Positions 5,343-6,155 of a DNA stretch of 6,155 nucleotides are shown in pieces (positions within the stretch are counted from its first letter, which is position 1; each line of letters begins with the position of its first letter). The DNA comes from Deltaproteobacteria bacterium (lineage in GTDB: Bacteria > Myxococcota_A > UBA9160): the NCBI GenBank assembly GCA_003520425.1, contig DOUU01000202.1:1293-7447 (forward strand), read 5' to 3'. Both the position numbers and the translations under genes were made by a program. Under the pieces are notes generated by a model. The model was given only the letters and a program-made list of their open reading frames with translations, searched no databases and was not told the DNA's origin.

Positions 5343-5665
5343 TCAATGGTGAGTGCCGGCGGTCCTCGTGACCGCACGAGGCGCGTCCGGGGCCGCCCGT
5401 TCTTTGCCTCGGCCAAGCGCCTTCTGGATCTCCTTACGGACGCTGAGATTCCTTCATCTTCTCGAAGTCGTCCTTCCTCTCAGGGTCGGGCCGCGTCTCT
5501 GCCCAAGAGCGCGCCCGACTCCTCCGGCTTCTTCACTCTCCCTCTCGCGCTCTCCCGATCCCGCCTCTTGGGCCCTGCGGTCGGCGGCTGGCCCTCGGCA
5601 CAGTCGCCGACGGACCTCCCGTCCGAAAGGACCAGCTTGCCATTCCTGCCAAAGTCCACGAGCAC
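5343..5665 (-). pseudogene. Possible frameshifted small gene upstream of the ACT gene
   Basis: No single frame here makes a convincing gene, but three successive minus-strand frames read protein-like. From GTG 5665 one frame opens MLVDFGRNGKLVLSDGRSVG and runs to a stop at 5480. In a second frame come RSWAETRPDPERKDDFEKMK and Glu at 5449-5451, with a stop soon after. One base further a third frame reads LSVRKEIQKALGRGKERAAP and continues to TGA at 5345-5343. The last step needs only a one-base shift at 5448. The joined charged helical text looks like one C-terminus split by an indel. No family is recognised. Alternatives are sequencing error, decay, or chance in GC-rich DNA. If real, it would lie 43 nt upstream of the ACT gene on the same strand. 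Confidence 0.3.
5364..5381. repeat. Perfect 7-bp hairpin CCTCGTG/CACGAGG
   Basis: CCTCGTG (5364-5370) and CACGAGG (5375-5381) are exact inverted repeats with a four-base loop. It lies 64 nt upstream of the ACT gene, inside the possible frameshifted gene. There is no T-run; it may be a leader structure or a protein site. Confidence 0.3.
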
Positions 5666-5754
5666 ATTTCTGCACGTCCACCGGGAGCTCGCCGCGCGGA
5701 GAGGCCACAGCGGAGGCTACCCCGCGCGCGCGAGCCCACAAGCTCGGCGCGGAG

Positions 5755-5783
5755 TTGACGGTGGCGTTTTCCCCCTCACACTC
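5755..5783 (+). promoter_or_regulatory. Weak candidate sigma-70-type promoter of the L,D-transpeptidase gene
   Basis: TTGACG at 5755-5760 is a five-of-six match to the -35 consensus. Sixteen bases later CACACT (5777-5782) matches the -10 consensus at only three of six. Transcription would begin about 30 nt before the ATG at 5818. The region 5666-5754 shows no gene and a CG-alternating run (5722-5732). Confidence 0.25.
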
Positions 5784-5803
5784 GCGCGGCGCTCCGGGCG
5801 CAC

Positions 5804-5808
5804 GGAGG
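5804..5808 (+). promoter_or_regulatory. Ribosome binding site of the L,D-transpeptidase gene
   Basis: GGAGG ends nine bases before the ATG at 5818, an acceptable distance, and the signal peptide begins directly from that ATG. Confidence 0.6.
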
Positions 5809-5817
5809 ACACGCGGT

Positions 5818-6155
5818 ATGCGACGTTGGGTGCGAGGGCTCCTGCCGGCGGCCGTTGTCGGGCTGACCTTCGGCCTGGCTTTTGCCGCTGCTGCGCCCGA
5901 GCCGACCCCTGCCGCGATCGAGGCGATCGTCGCGGCGGCACGCCTCGATGGCCTGCGCTGGCCACGATTTCCGGACTACCAGTACATCCTGAAGGGCCTG
6001 TACGAGCCGCGGGGCTATGCGCCTTTGTGGGTCGACGCGGGCCGGCCGACCAAGCAGGCGCGCGACGCCATCGATGTGCTGCGGGAGGCGGACTCGAAAG
6101 GCCTGGACCCTGGGGACTACGACGCCGAGTACCTCGATGGCCAGTGGCGGGCGCT
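5818..6155 (+). CDS. L,D-transpeptidase, YcbB/LdtD-type, N-terminal part
   Basis: The gene runs off the window; 112 codons are present. Residues 1-26 are a signal peptide (MRRWVRG, then hydrophobic LLPAAVVGLTFGLAFAAAA). The mature start matches the N-terminal scaffold domain of YcbB-type L,D-transpeptidases: a Tyr-rich helix followed by LYEPRGYAPLWVD at about 61-73, then a helix with RDAIDVLREADSKGLDPGDY (about 81-100). The PLW motif and the GLDP-x-DY segment are typical of this domain. Full-length members continue with a peptidoglycan-binding domain and a YkuD catalytic domain with SHGCxR; both would lie beyond the window edge, so catalysis cannot be checked here. The expected role is 3-3 cross-linking of peptidoglycan in the periplasm. 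An orphan scaffold protein remains possible but is less likely. Confidence 0.85.
   Translation, partial: MRRWVRGLLPAAVVGLTFGLAFAAAAPEPTPAAIEAIVAAARLDGLRWPRFPDYQYILKGLYEPRGYAPLWVDAGRPTKQARDAIDVLREADSKGLDPGDYDAEYLDGQWRA

Noticed and set aside
1161..5370. CTCGTG seen in three hairpins (1161, 4812, 5365) as a shared regulatory word
   Set aside because: The hexamer also occurs inside coding sequence and is expected often in GC-rich DNA; flanks are not alike.
5454..5741. A 95-codon minus-strand frame beginning MWARARGVASAVASPRGELP
   Set aside because: No SD-supported start and an Arg/Glu-rich tail in poor codon use; at most its first part may belong to the broken gene described at 5343-5665.

Overview
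The window is high-GC DNA with dense genes, strong GGAGG-type ribosome sites, GTG and TTG starts, and several exported proteins. These include an LTXXQ (Spy/CpxP-like) periplasmic protein, an MBOAT acyltransferase with an SGNH-like partner, and the start of a YcbB-type L,D-transpeptidase. Together they point to a Gram-negative bacterium of the broad proteobacterial, myxococcal or Binatota-like kind. The taxon cannot be fixed from the sequence alone. No rRNA, tRNA, CRISPR array, insertion sequence or integrase was seen.

Layout, left to right. (1) 66-985, plus strand: a secreted Spy/CpxP-like protein, then a small secreted protein rich in His, Tyr and Trp that ends in a proline-rich VVY repeat. 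They probably form one envelope-related operon. (2) 1227-3758, plus strand: an AlgI-type MBOAT O-acyltransferase, followed 12 nt later by a membrane-anchored SGNH-like protein. This is the usual two-part machinery for O-acylating an exported polymer, but no polymer-synthesis gene is visible. (3) 3759-4369: a stretch that looks empty at first. It holds two very short, strongly SD-led reading frames (3941 and 4124) whose N-termini align without gaps, so they look like a tandem pair of single-span membrane microproteins. (4) 4370-4756: a four-span protein of the phage-holin-4 (YvlD-like) family. (5) 4887-5300, minus strand: a tandem ACT-domain protein, convergent with the holin-family gene; a hairpin lies between their stop codons. 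(6) 5301-5817: no intact gene. The minus strand has protein-like segments in shifting frames, possibly a decayed or frameshifted small gene upstream of the ACT gene. (7) 5818 to the window edge, plus strand: the N-terminus of a periplasmic L,D-transpeptidase.

The common theme is the cell envelope: a periplasmic chaperone-like protein, surface acylation, small membrane proteins and peptidoglycan cross-linking. The most novel item is the pair of microproteins at 3941-4354, together with a coding-like continuation in the +1 frame behind each of them.
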